DNA of 6,977 nt from Lachnospiraceae bacterium UBA4711 (GCA_002404515.1 DHJV01000037.1:1-6977), one strand, 5' to 3'; counted from the stretch's first letter, positions 1-5,454 are shown. Notes: generated by a model from the letters alone, not told the origin. Made by a program: numbers and translations.

Positions 1-744
1 GTGGATGTGATGACCTTTATCTATCGTCCCAAAAAGGGATGGGTCGGCAAAGTTTACTACCGATTCGTACATGCGGCGGTCACATCCCGGGATATCCGTA
101 AGATCTACGTGTTTGGCAGGAGCGAGATCGATCATTACGTGGAACTGTTTGGCGTGCCAAAGGAAAAGTTTGCCTCCGAGCTGCTGGGCATCGCCGACCT
201 GGCCCCGGAGATCAATGCCCTGCCCAGGACGCGGGAAGACCGCTTTTACCTTTCTGCCGGGCGCAGCAACCGGGATTACGATTTCCTGCGCGCAGTGTGG
301 GAAAAGCAGAGCACCCCGCTGTGCATCGTGTGCGATGTGGAGACAGCAGAGGATACGCCCACAATCCACTACGAGAAAAACTGCCATGGCAATGAATACC
401 TGCGCCTGCTGGCAGATTCGTATGCAGTCATCGTGCCGCTGCTCTCGGAAAAGTTTTCTTCCGGGCAGCTGGTGGTCCTGCAGGCAGCCATGCTGGGCAA
501 ACCTGTCATCGTAACGCAGAACGATACCGTCCGGGATTATGTAGATGACGGCGAGACGGGATTTATCATCCCGAAGACGGAACAGGCGCTGCTGCAGGCA
601 CTGCATCAGCTGGATGACCCGGTGTGCTATGCCCGGATGTGCCGGAATGCCCGCCGTAAGTTTGAGCAGTGTTTCAGTTTATATGAGCTGGGCTGTCGGG
701 TGGGGAACCAGCAAAAAGCAGAAGAAACTGCGGACATGTCTTGA
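1..744 (+). CDS. GT-B glycosyltransferase, C-terminal part (5' end off window)
   Basis: This reads as the nucleotide-sugar-binding half of a GT-B glycosyltransferase (GT4-like), which would transfer a sugar to a glycan or lipid acceptor at the cytoplasmic face. The second Rossmann-like domain runs from about residue 80 to 215. It contains FYLSAGRSNRDYDFL (a typical domain-opening strand), a mid-domain stretch with PTIHYEKNCHGNEYLRLLADS, then the donor-site segment YAVIVPLLSEKFSSGQLVVLQAAMLGKPVIVTQ and DYVDDGETGFIIP. These match the family pattern of a P-loop, a Glu/Gln-containing helix and the 'GKPVI...DGETGFLV' end. Residues 1-80 (YVFGRSEIDHYVELFGVPKEKF) look like the end of the N-terminal domain. 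GT4 proteins are usually 350-400 aa, so the GTG at base 1 is probably internal. It is GC-richer than the genes after 2400. Acceptor and sugar cannot be inferred. Confidence 0.85.
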   Translation: MDVMTFIYRPKKGWVGKVYYRFVHAAVTSRDIRKIYVFGRSEIDHYVELFGVPKEKFASELLGIADLAPEINALPRTREDRFYLSAGRSNRDYDFLRAVWEKQSTPLCIVCDVETAEDTPTIHYEKNCHGNEYLRLLADSYAVIVPLLSEKFSSGQLVVLQAAMLGKPVIVTQNDTVRDYVDDGETGFIIPKTEQALLQALHQLDDPVCYARMCRNARRKFEQCFSLYELGCRVGNQQKAEETADMS

Positions 745-825
745 TGCCACATCGACGCCACATCTATAACAATCCAGAAAAATAGGGCAACAGCTTGACA
801 AAAGGTGTAAAATGAGTCAAAGAGG

Positions 826-874
826 TGATTCAAATGTTGTACAATGAAGCAGGAAACTTTTGATTCAAACATTG
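826..874. repeat. Pair of near-identical 14-bp direct repeats in the post-glycosyltransferase spacer
   Basis: TGATTCAAATGTTG (826-839) and TGATTCAAACATTG (861-874) agree at 12 of 14 positions and start 35 bp apart. They lie in the 745-965 spacer, which holds no convincing gene. A perfect TTGACA box sits at 795-800, but no -10 hexamer follows at the right distance. The first copy overlaps an AGAGGTGA-ATG start that reads only nine codons before a stop. Either a decayed gene start or a pair of operator half-sites is possible. Confidence 0.35.
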
Positions 875-965
875 GAAAGAAGTCATTAATGTCCGGGAAG
901 CAGCAAGAAATTACCACAGACAGACACAAACATCAATTCTGCCATAAGAATGGCACGAGATTTTG

Positions 966-994
966 TTGAAGCCGTCCAGCTGTCATGGTATACT
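966..994 (+). promoter_or_regulatory. Sigma-A-type extended -10 promoter for the 71-aa gene
   Basis: A -35 box TTGAAG (966-971) and a -10 box TATACT (989-994) are separated by exactly 17 bp. TG at 986-987 gives an extended -10 (TGGTATACT). Transcription would start near 1001, giving a leader of about 20 nt that consists of little more than the RBS of the following gene. Confidence 0.7.
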
Positions 995-1019
995 CTTGTA
1001 CAGACGGGAGGGCATCAGG

Positions 1020-1235
1020 ATGTACGAAAAGCATGGAACACCTCCGTGCGGTGCGCTGAATTCTTATATATGGAACAAGTGCATTGATGAAATTGCAGAT
1101 GCGATAGATAATATTGCGTTGCTTCGTGTAGAAGAACTGCATTTGCTAGAGGGGAAAAGTACGGAGCAGCCGCACTGTGGAAAAGTTTCCAACGAACAGC
1201 TGGCCTGCGCAGAGTACTTGTCATTCAAAATCTAA
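1020..1235 (+). CDS. 71-aa cysteine-containing protein of unknown function
   Basis: I do not recognise this protein. It is 71 aa, has no signal peptide or membrane segment, and carries four cysteines (10, 21, 53, 63) and an acidic helical centre (EIADAIDNIALLRVEELHLLEG, about 24-45). The ATG at 1020 was chosen over an upstream TTG at 963 because GGGAGGG (1006-1012) lies 7 bp ahead of it and the predicted promoter at 966-994 would transcribe from about 1001, downstream of the TTG. A rho-independent terminator follows 16 bp after the stop, so this is a self-contained monocistronic unit of roughly 280 nt. Intact signals on both sides, amid decayed surroundings, argue for a real small gene. A fragment of a larger element protein, or a structured RNA with a fortuitous reading frame, remains possible. 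Confidence 0.55.
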   Translation: MYEKHGTPPCGALNSYIWNKCIDEIADAIDNIALLRVEELHLLEGKSTEQPHCGKVSNEQLACAEYLSFKI

Positions 1236-1251
1236 AGAAAAGCAATCGAAC

Positions 1252-1283
1252 AGCCGGTAGGTCAAAAGCCTATCGGCTTTTTT
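1252..1283 (+). terminator. Rho-independent terminator of the 71-aa gene
   Basis: A 10-bp stem, AGCCGGTAGG (1252-1261) with CCTATCGGCT (1269-1278), has one G-U pair and a 7-nt loop. It is followed at once by six T (1278-1283). Confidence 0.88.
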
Positions 1284-1357
1284 CATGCTATCTCACAAGT
1301 TGCTATGCACAATAAATGGAAAGTCATATTGGTATGGACAGGGCCAGGAATGTGATG

Positions 1358-1438
1358 ATTTGGTGAAAAAGATGTGAAGGATACCTGTTTTTTGCTCGAT
1401 TTCGGTGTATATAGTGAAGGCCTTTATTTTTGAGCAAG
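1358..1438 (+). repeat. Diverged repeat, copy 1, ending in a start-like coding scrap
   Basis: Aligns without gaps to 1652-1732. By eye, over the 58 bp from ATAC onward (1381 and 1675) about 36 positions agree, and similarity continues more weakly upstream. The 3' part reads GTG (1414) then VKAFIFEQVERRNKLQE, stopping at 1519-1521. It parallels MKVFDFEQRKGASS in copy 2, so the repeat seems to carry the first codons of a small gene family. Confidence 0.5.
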
Positions 1439-1651
1439 TTGAAAGGAGGAACAAGCTTCAGGAAATCATGCTGGTCAGAGGGGACGACCACGGGTCAGTT
1501 GCTACTGTGCAACAGAGATAAGGCGGTACAATCTGGTGAATAGTAGAACATAGCAGGCGACTTTTGTGGATGCTCCAATCAGTGGGCAGGTGCAAAGATT
1601 GCCTGCTTTGTAGTTCATGAAATAGTAATCGAAATAGCCACAGATGTGAGA

Positions 1652-1732
1652 GCTATGTGAAAAGTGCGAGCGAAATACATCCATTTTGCCCGAAAATCGT
1701 GCGCTTTATGAAGGTCTTTGATTTTGAACAGC
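1652..1732 (+). repeat. Diverged repeat, copy 2, ending in a start-like coding scrap
   Basis: Partner of 1358-1438, offset by 294 bp. From ATG at 1708 it reads MKVFDFEQRKGASSMSSLIG and stops at a TAG by 1782. No good RBS precedes either copy. The conserved K-x-F-x-FEQ opening in both copies suggests two decayed paralogues. Confidence 0.5.
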
Positions 1733-1847
1733 GGAAGGGGGCGAGCTCCATGAGTTCGTTAATCGGAAAGGAAACATGGTAGAATGGAGGTACGGATATG
1801 TAGCAAAAAGGATTGGCCGTACACACAAAGATAAAATAATGCAGAAA

Positions 1848-1875
1848 TCGTGCAGCTGAAAATCTGGCTGCACGA
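1848..1875 (+). promoter_or_regulatory. Perfect 9-bp hairpin in the leader of the broken primase
   Basis: TCGTGCAGC (1848-1856) and GCTGCACGA (1867-1875) are exact inverted repeats around a 10-nt loop. No T-run follows, so it is not a terminator. It ends 16 bp before AAGGAG and 31 bp before the primase ATG, where it could be an operator or a leader RNA structure affecting translation. Confidence 0.55.
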
Positions 1876-1906
1876 ACACACACAAGAAAAGAAGGAGAAC
1901 GTCTAT

Positions 1907-2400
1907 ATGAGTTTGTCGACCATCACGCTGCAGTACAGCAGTGTAAGAGAAAACCAGAAGAATACCGGTTATCCGTTCAAAGCGGAGATCAAGACGGTGG
2001 ATGACCTGAAAAAATCGCACAGTTCGACCATGTCTGTGGCAAATATGCAGATGGCAAAAACACGCGTGGAAATGTAGTTAAGGGCTACCGCAGCAAGAAG
2101 ACCTTCCGAAAAGCGGACTGCCTGCCGGTGGATTGCGATAATACGAACTCCGACCCGCTGGCAGGGGATATTCCGGCAAGCGATTGGAAAACACCGGCGG
2201 ATGTTCAGGAGTATTTCCCTGCATTCGACCCGGCGGCTCTGGACGCAGCCCGGTTCTTTTATGGCGTAGAGAATCCGAAAGTAGAGTTCTATGACGGAGA
2301 TACGCCGCTGGATATCTTCATGGAGCAGCAGAACGCTTTGCCGGAAGTGATTTCCATCGGTGAGCGAAACAGTATTCTTTCCAAGTATCATAGAATGTGA
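1907..2400 (+). pseudogene. Mobile-element primase-like gene: frameshifted, internally deleted, 3'-truncated
   Basis: The frame opens at ATG 1907 with AAGGAG (1892-1897) in front and reads MSLSTITLQYSSVRENQ through TVDDLKK. It then runs out of frame to a TAG at 2075-2077. Shifting by -1 at the A-run 2009-2014 restores IAQFDHVCGKYADGKNTRGN, then KGYRSKKTFRKADCLPVDCDN, and stays open to the TGA at 2398-2400. From memory, this matches the N-terminal region of primase-like proteins of Firmicutes conjugative elements and prophages (virE/P4-type), including the DCDNT motif. Relative to that family, the stretch between DVQEYFP and AFDPAALDAARFFYGVE seems deleted in frame. The normally long C-terminal part is missing after GERNSILSKYHRM. 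An untruncated member is several hundred residues, so no active product is expected. The loss of one A from a seven-A run is the simplest cause of the shift. Confidence 0.75.
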
Positions 2401-2617
2401 GCTGTGTCAACAAAAACTCTTAAAAATTCTCCGGTTTCAGCAGAGTGCAAGAAGATGATTCCAAAACTTTGGCAAAAAGATAGATGTTTGGACAGCTTAT
2501 CCGGCTGATTACGGTTTATAAACTCAAAAAAAAATTTTGCGTGGAAAAATGACCGCCTGCTTCAAGTTGAGCTTGAAAGTGGACGGCCTTGCTTGAAAAA
2601 TGATTTTCAAAATTTGA
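2401..2617. other. AT-rich gene-free junction between the primase remnant and the phage-like block
   Basis: No gene can be supported. It holds a run of nine A (2526-2534) and a short open scrap reading KKIDVWTAYPADYGL before TAA at 2519-2521, which I do not recognise. Its 3' end contains the inverted-repeat cluster. It probably covers one or more deletion joins. Confidence 0.5.
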
Positions 2618-2619
2618 AA
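2551..2619. repeat. Cluster of three nested or overlapping inverted repeats
   Basis: TTCAAG/CTTGAA (2561-2566, 2572-2577) sits inside a longer imperfect stem with flanking CCG (2553-2555) and CGG (2584-2586). TTGAAAA/TTTTCAA (2593-2599, 2604-2610) has a 4-nt loop. TTTCAAA/TTTGAAA (2605-2611, 2613-2619) shares one arm with the second, so the two are mutually exclusive. GCTTGAAA is also directly repeated at 2571 and 2591. No T-run follows. Confidence 0.6.
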
Positions 2620-2743
2620 GCACTCTGAAAGGTTTCACAGAGGACGCAAGCAGTATGAAGCCCTTGCCATGAAATACCCACAGATGTTCACCAACTACAT
2701 TCCCACCAACGAAGAAATCATTTTGGACGGTTTGACCGACTGA
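2618..2743 (+). pseudogene. C-terminal remnant of an unidentified gene
   Basis: An open stretch ending in TGA (2741-2743) encodes, after a few unconvincing residues, RKQYEALAMKYPQMFTNYI followed by PTNEEIILDGLTD. The composition and codon pattern look like real protein, and there is no start codon or RBS for a full gene. An ATG at 2669 would give only 24 aa. I do not recognise the family. It lies 34 bp before the 60-aa gene and probably marks where an upstream gene was cut by deletion. Confidence 0.4.
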
Positions 2744-2777
2744 TATTTTTCAGACGGGCTTATTGGAGATTTTAGCA

Positions 2778-2960
2778 ATGACAGAGTTTCAACAAAAGTG
2801 CTTACAGTACGATGAAGAACGGATCAGAAAACAGCTTGAAAACATCCAGCTTGCTAAAGAAATCGGGGTAAGCCAAAGCACTATTGATAAGATGATTTCT
2901 TTGGTGACGTATGAAAAAGAACAGTATGACGAACGAAAAGCACAATGGAGTTCAAGTTGA
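2778..2960 (+). CDS. 60-aa helical protein overlapping the sigma factor gene
   Basis: Function unknown. The product (MTEFQQKCLQYDEERIRKQL...) is highly charged and predicted helical throughout, with a heptad-like stretch from about residue 9 to 35. A short turn-helix motif, LAKEIGVSQSTIDKMISLV (about 25-43), resembles the turn and recognition helix of an HTH. GGAG (2765-2768) lies 9 bp ahead of ATG 2778. An in-frame TTG at 2763 overlaps that RBS and was rejected. Its last 50 bp overlap the sigma gene in another frame, so the two are probably translationally coupled. It may be a small regulator or a partner of the sigma factor. No promoter is clear upstream. Confidence 0.6.
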   Translation: MTEFQQKCLQYDEERIRKQLENIQLAKEIGVSQSTIDKMISLVTYEKEQYDERKAQWSSS

Positions 2961-3948
2961 AAATGAAGAGCTTGTAAGGCAGATTCAAGCCGGGATCAAT
3001 GTTTCTTCCAATTTGGAACAGCTTTACTTGCAAAATCGTCCTTTCATCTACAATACCGCAAGGAAATATTCTAAACAGGCTGAAATAGATGATCTTATGC
3101 AAGAGGGCTATTTAGGTCTGCAAAAGGCCGCTTCTATGTACAACCCCGACCATGAAACAAAATTTATAACCTATGCGGGGTATTGGATTCAGCAATCTAT
3201 TCAGCGTTATTGCGGAAATGTCAAGCGGATTCCCATTCATCAACTTTCCGAAATTGCACGGTATAAACGCTTTTTAGCACAGTGCCAAAGTGAAAATAGA
3301 AATCCGTCTGATTTTGAAATTTGTAGAGCATTGAATATTTCAGCGAACAAGCTGGACAACTTGCGGAAAACAGTGTTTGAATCATCCGTTGCAAGTCTGC
3401 AATCCCCTGTTGATGGTGCGGACGGGCTATTATTGGAAGATTCTATCCCCGATCCGTCAAGCATGGAAGAGGATGTTACAGAACGCTTTGCACGGGAATA
3501 CGCCAACCGTGTTCTGTGGAACATTGTAGATGAACTAAAGGACACCGAAAGCTATGTTATTTCGGGGCTTTATCGCCGCTCTAAGACGTTGCGAGAGTTG
3601 AAAGACGAACTTCACATTTCAGAGCAACGAATAGCCCAAATTCGAGATAAAGCCTTGCAGACCTTAAATTGCAAGAAACGGTTAGAAGAAATCGCTTCTA
3701 TCTATGGTTACATTCCATCCAGAGCGTACAAAGGCAGTTTAAGCTATTTTAATTCTAACGGTTCAAGCACAGAAAATATTGCTTTGAATCGCATTGAACA
3801 GCAAGAAAAAGCGGCTCATCTTGCAAATAGAATACACCAAAATGAACAAGCTGTTCAACAGGAATTAAGCCTAGATGAACTATTTGCAAAGGTAGTGGGT
3901 AACGCAAAAAGGGGTGATGCACATGAATCTTTCCGTTGGAAAGTATGA
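2911..3948 (+). CDS. Sigma-70 family RNA polymerase sigma factor (phage/mobile-element type)
   Basis: A sigma factor that would direct RNA polymerase to element-specific promoters. Region 2 spans about residues 38-105: the core-binding part is RPFIYNTARKYSKQAEIDDLMQEGYLGL in sense, and DNA melting/-10 recognition is FITYAGYWIQQSIQRYC, both close to the sigma-70 consensus. A region-3-like helical segment (IPIHQLSEIARYKRF, then NPSDFEICRALNIS) covers about 107-155. Region 4 with its HTH lies at about 200-252 (LRELKDELHISEQRIAQIRDKALQ). The roughly 90 residues after region 4 are not sigma-like and rich in Gln and Glu. Start choice: ATG 2911 has GGTGA just upstream; ATG 2926 (five codons later) is an alternative. 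PBSX-type phages carry a sigma-like late regulator (Xpf), so control of phage late genes is a reasonable inference. The 3' end overlaps the next gene by 26 bp. Confidence 0.88.
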   Translation: MKKNSMTNEKHNGVQVENEELVRQIQAGINVSSNLEQLYLQNRPFIYNTARKYSKQAEIDDLMQEGYLGLQKAASMYNPDHETKFITYAGYWIQQSIQRYCGNVKRIPIHQLSEIARYKRFLAQCQSENRNPSDFEICRALNISANKLDNLRKTVFESSVASLQSPVDGADGLLLEDSIPDPSSMEEDVTERFAREYANRVLWNIVDELKDTESYVISGLYRRSKTLRELKDELHISEQRIAQIRDKALQTLNCKKRLEEIASIYGYIPSRAYKGSLSYFNSNGSSTENIALNRIEQQEKAAHLANRIHQNEQAVQQELSLDELFAKVVGNAKRGDAHESFRWKV

Positions 3949-4906
3949 ATTACTGATCGGCACAAGCCAAACAAGCGGTTTTCTCCCTGCTGTGCAAGAG
4001 GGTGTAAAGCTGACTCTGAAAAGACGTAGTACCCCCGGCAAGCTAGAGTTTAGTATGCTAAAGGAAACAGCCCCGGAATTTGAAGAGGGCGACCCGGTAC
4101 ACCTGAAAATAGACGGTGTTCCCGTCTTTATGGGCTATGTCTTTACAAAACAGTCAAGTAAAGATTCTCTGCTGAAAGTAACTGCATACGATTAGATTCG
4201 TTATCTTAAAAATAAATCCACCTACGTTTATAAGAACAAAACAGCGTCCGATTTCATTAAGATGATTTGCGAAGATTTTCACCTAACCATTGGTAATCTT
4301 GCAGATACGGGCTATACAATTCCGTCAAGAGTGGAAGATAACACTTCACTCTTTGAAATGATTGAAAACGCTCTTGATTTCACAATGCAGAACACAAAGC
4401 AAATGTTCGTTCTATATGATGATTTTGGAAAGTTGGCCCTCAAAAATATTGCAGATATGAAAGTTCCTGATTTTCTAGTTTATGACGGAAACAGTGAAGA
4501 TTTCACCTATACTTCCAGCATTGACAAGCAGACCTATAACAAGATTGTCTTGATGTACAATGACAGCGAAAAGGGAGAAAGAACACCATGCGTTGTGTCC
4601 GATGAAGCAAACATGAACAAATGGGGCGTTCTGCAGTACTTTGATGATAGCTTGACCGCAAACGAAAACGGCAACGCCAAAGCCGAAGCACTGCTAAAAC
4701 TGTACAACCGTAAAAGCAAAAATCTGAAGTTAAAGGGCGTTTTGGGTAATCCCAATATTAGACCGGGTTGCCTGATCCCTACCCTGTTAGATTTGGGCGA
4801 TATTCAGCTTAAAAATTATATGATGGTTGAAGATGTTACCCACAATCTGTATTTGGATGAGCACAACATGGATTTAACGCTTGTAGGCCACGGTTTTACC
4901 GCTTGA
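3923..4906 (+). pseudogene. xkdQ: XkdQ/YqbQ-type phage baseplate hub gene with in-frame TAG at codon 91
   Basis: Members of this family (PBSX XkdQ, gpD/late-control-D-like) form the hub of contractile tail baseplates. The frame starts at ATG 3923 with AGGGGTG at 3910-3916, inside the sigma gene's end. It encodes MNLSVGKYELLIGTS, EGDPVHLKIDGVPVFMGYVF and KVTAYD, and then TAG at 4193-4195. The same frame continues without a break (IRYLKNKSTYVYKNK, NTKQMFVLYDDFGKLALKN, DFTYTSSIDKQTYNKIVLMY, WGVLQYFD, MDLTLVGHGFTA) to TGA 4904-4906, about 327 codons in all, a normal family length. From memory, relatives read AYDQLRYLKNK here, so TAG most likely replaces a Gln codon (CAG to TAG, one transition). 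Everything else looks intact, implying a recent mutation. Unless TAG is read through, the product is a 90-aa fragment. An internal ATG at 4262 has no good RBS. Confidence 0.88.
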
Positions 4907-5019
4907 TGTTTCCTTCTCACCTCACCAACAAAACAGCGTTGCCGGGCATTACAGGCGGTTTTGCGGCCATGTCATGGACTTTAATAAACTTTAACCGAAA
5001 GGGGGATTTTACACGATGA
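4906..5019 (+). CDS. 37-aa reading frame overlapping both neighbours
   Basis: The ATG shares its A with the hub gene's stop (TGATG, 4904-4908). Its TGA (5017-5019) overlaps the next gene's start (ATGA, 5016-5019). The peptide is MFPSHLTNKTALPGITGGF followed by AAMSWTLINFNRKGDFTR. It has no RBS of its own, so translation would depend on reinitiation after the hub gene. The interior looks protein-like (GITGGFAAMSWTLINFNRKG), with a moderately hydrophobic centre. Two readings fit: a genuine tiny coupled gene, or the last codons of a head-module gene that lay upstream of the connector, joined here to the end of the hub gene by deletion. I do not recognise it. Confidence 0.4.
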   Translation: MFPSHLTNKTALPGITGGFAAMSWTLINFNRKGDFTR

Positions 5020-5399
5020 TTAAAGCAATGCAGGCGGCGCAGAAAGCCGCACGAAAGGCCATAGAAAGCACCTATACAGGCGTTATGACGGTATCGGAAC
5101 GGCAATCCGTCAAAGACCCTAATACCCACATTACCAGCACAAAAGAAGTCGTTGTTTTGGAGAATCAGCCGTGCAAGCTGTCTTTTGAAACCATTGCCGC
5201 CGCAGTCCAGACCGACACGGCGGCGGCACTCTCGCAGAGCGTTAAAGTATTTCTGTCGCCGGATGTTTCCATCAAAGCCGGATCAAAATTGACAGTAACG
5301 CAAAACGGCGTTACCACAGCTTACAAATCAAGCGGCGTTCCCGCTGTATATCTCACCCATCAAGAAATTATTCTGGAACTGTTTACAAAATGGGCTTGA
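5016..5399 (+). CDS. Phage head-closure / head-tail connector-like protein
   Basis: A 127-aa protein with a short helical N-terminus (MIKAMQAAQKAARKAIESTY) followed by a beta-rich body. The body contains LENQPCKLSF, VKVFLSPDVSIKAGSKLTVTQ and GVPAVYLTHQEIILELF. The combination of a 'SPDV-IKAGSKLTVTQNG' strand pair and a C-terminal 'PAVY-HQEI-LELF' is what I associate with head-closure/minor head proteins of Clostridia siphoviruses and myoviruses, which sit between portal and tail. This is by recognition, without a search. AAAGGGGG (4998-5005) lies about 10 bp ahead of ATG 5016. It starts inside the stop of the 37-aa frame and is followed within 10 bp by a terminator. A connector gene next to a baseplate gene is out of order for a phage. 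Confidence 0.65.
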   Translation: MIKAMQAAQKAARKAIESTYTGVMTVSERQSVKDPNTHITSTKEVVVLENQPCKLSFETIAAAVQTDTAAALSQSVKVFLSPDVSIKAGSKLTVTQNGVTTAYKSSGVPAVYLTHQEIILELFTKWA

Positions 5400-5408
5400 C
5401 CTCTTGAG

Positions 5409-5451
5409 AAAAACGCACTTTTGAAAGTTAATTTTCAAAGGTGCGTTTTTT
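5409..5451. terminator. Bidirectional rho-independent terminator between convergent operons
   Basis: A 14-bp stem, ACGCACTTTTGAAA (5413-5426) with TTTCAAAGGTGCGT (5433-5446), has one wobble and a 6-nt loop. Six T follow on the plus strand (5446-5451) and five A precede (5409-5413), giving a U-run on minus-strand transcripts. It lies between plus-strand stop 5399 and minus-strand stop 5455, so it ends both operons. Confidence 0.9.
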
Positions 5452-5454
5452 CGT

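Larger units (their letters stand above)
1286..1890. other. About 600 bp without an intact gene
   Basis: No reading frame here combines an RBS, reasonable length and a recognisable product. It contains two diverged copies of an 81-bp segment, short coding-like scraps, a GGAGG-preceded ATG followed at once by TAG (ATG 1798-1800, TAG 1801-1803), a possible extended -10 TGGTAGAAT at 1777-1785 just ahead of it, and a strong hairpin at 1848-1875. It looks like decayed mobile-element DNA that kept some regulatory sites. Confidence 0.6.

Noticed and set aside
71..514. 147-aa plus-strand frame inside the glycosyltransferase
   Set aside because: Arg/Cys/Trp-rich shadow frame of a GC-rich gene with no RBS; the frame from base 1 carries the recognisable domain.
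866..950. Primase zinc-finger-like scrap (KEVINVREAARNY)
   Set aside because: A short resemblance to CHC2-type N-termini, but the zinc-binding cysteines and histidine spacing are absent and stops flank it; too weak to annotate.
1553..1612. Possible terminator or riboswitch formed by GCAGGC/GCCTGC arms
   Set aside because: Arms are only 6 bp and far apart, no T-run follows, and no recognised aptamer pattern was seen.
2006..2016. Programmed -1 frameshift at the A-run of the primase
   Set aside because: The zero-frame arrangement (CTG AAA AAA TCG) is not a standard slippery heptamer and the gene carries other lesions, so mutation is simpler.
1706..2391. Minus-strand frames opposite the gene-free region and the primase remnant
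   Set aside because: No RBS, low-complexity or Phe/Ser-rich products, and the plus strand carries the recognisable primase residues.
4193..4195. Genetic recoding of TAG to glutamine
   Set aside because: Only one in-frame TAG occurs, other Gln codons are normal, and TAG is used as a stop in the antirepressor fragment; kept only as a minor alternative.
4262..4906. Independent 214-aa gene starting at ATG 4262
   Set aside because: It is the in-frame continuation of the hub gene after the TAG and has no convincing RBS.
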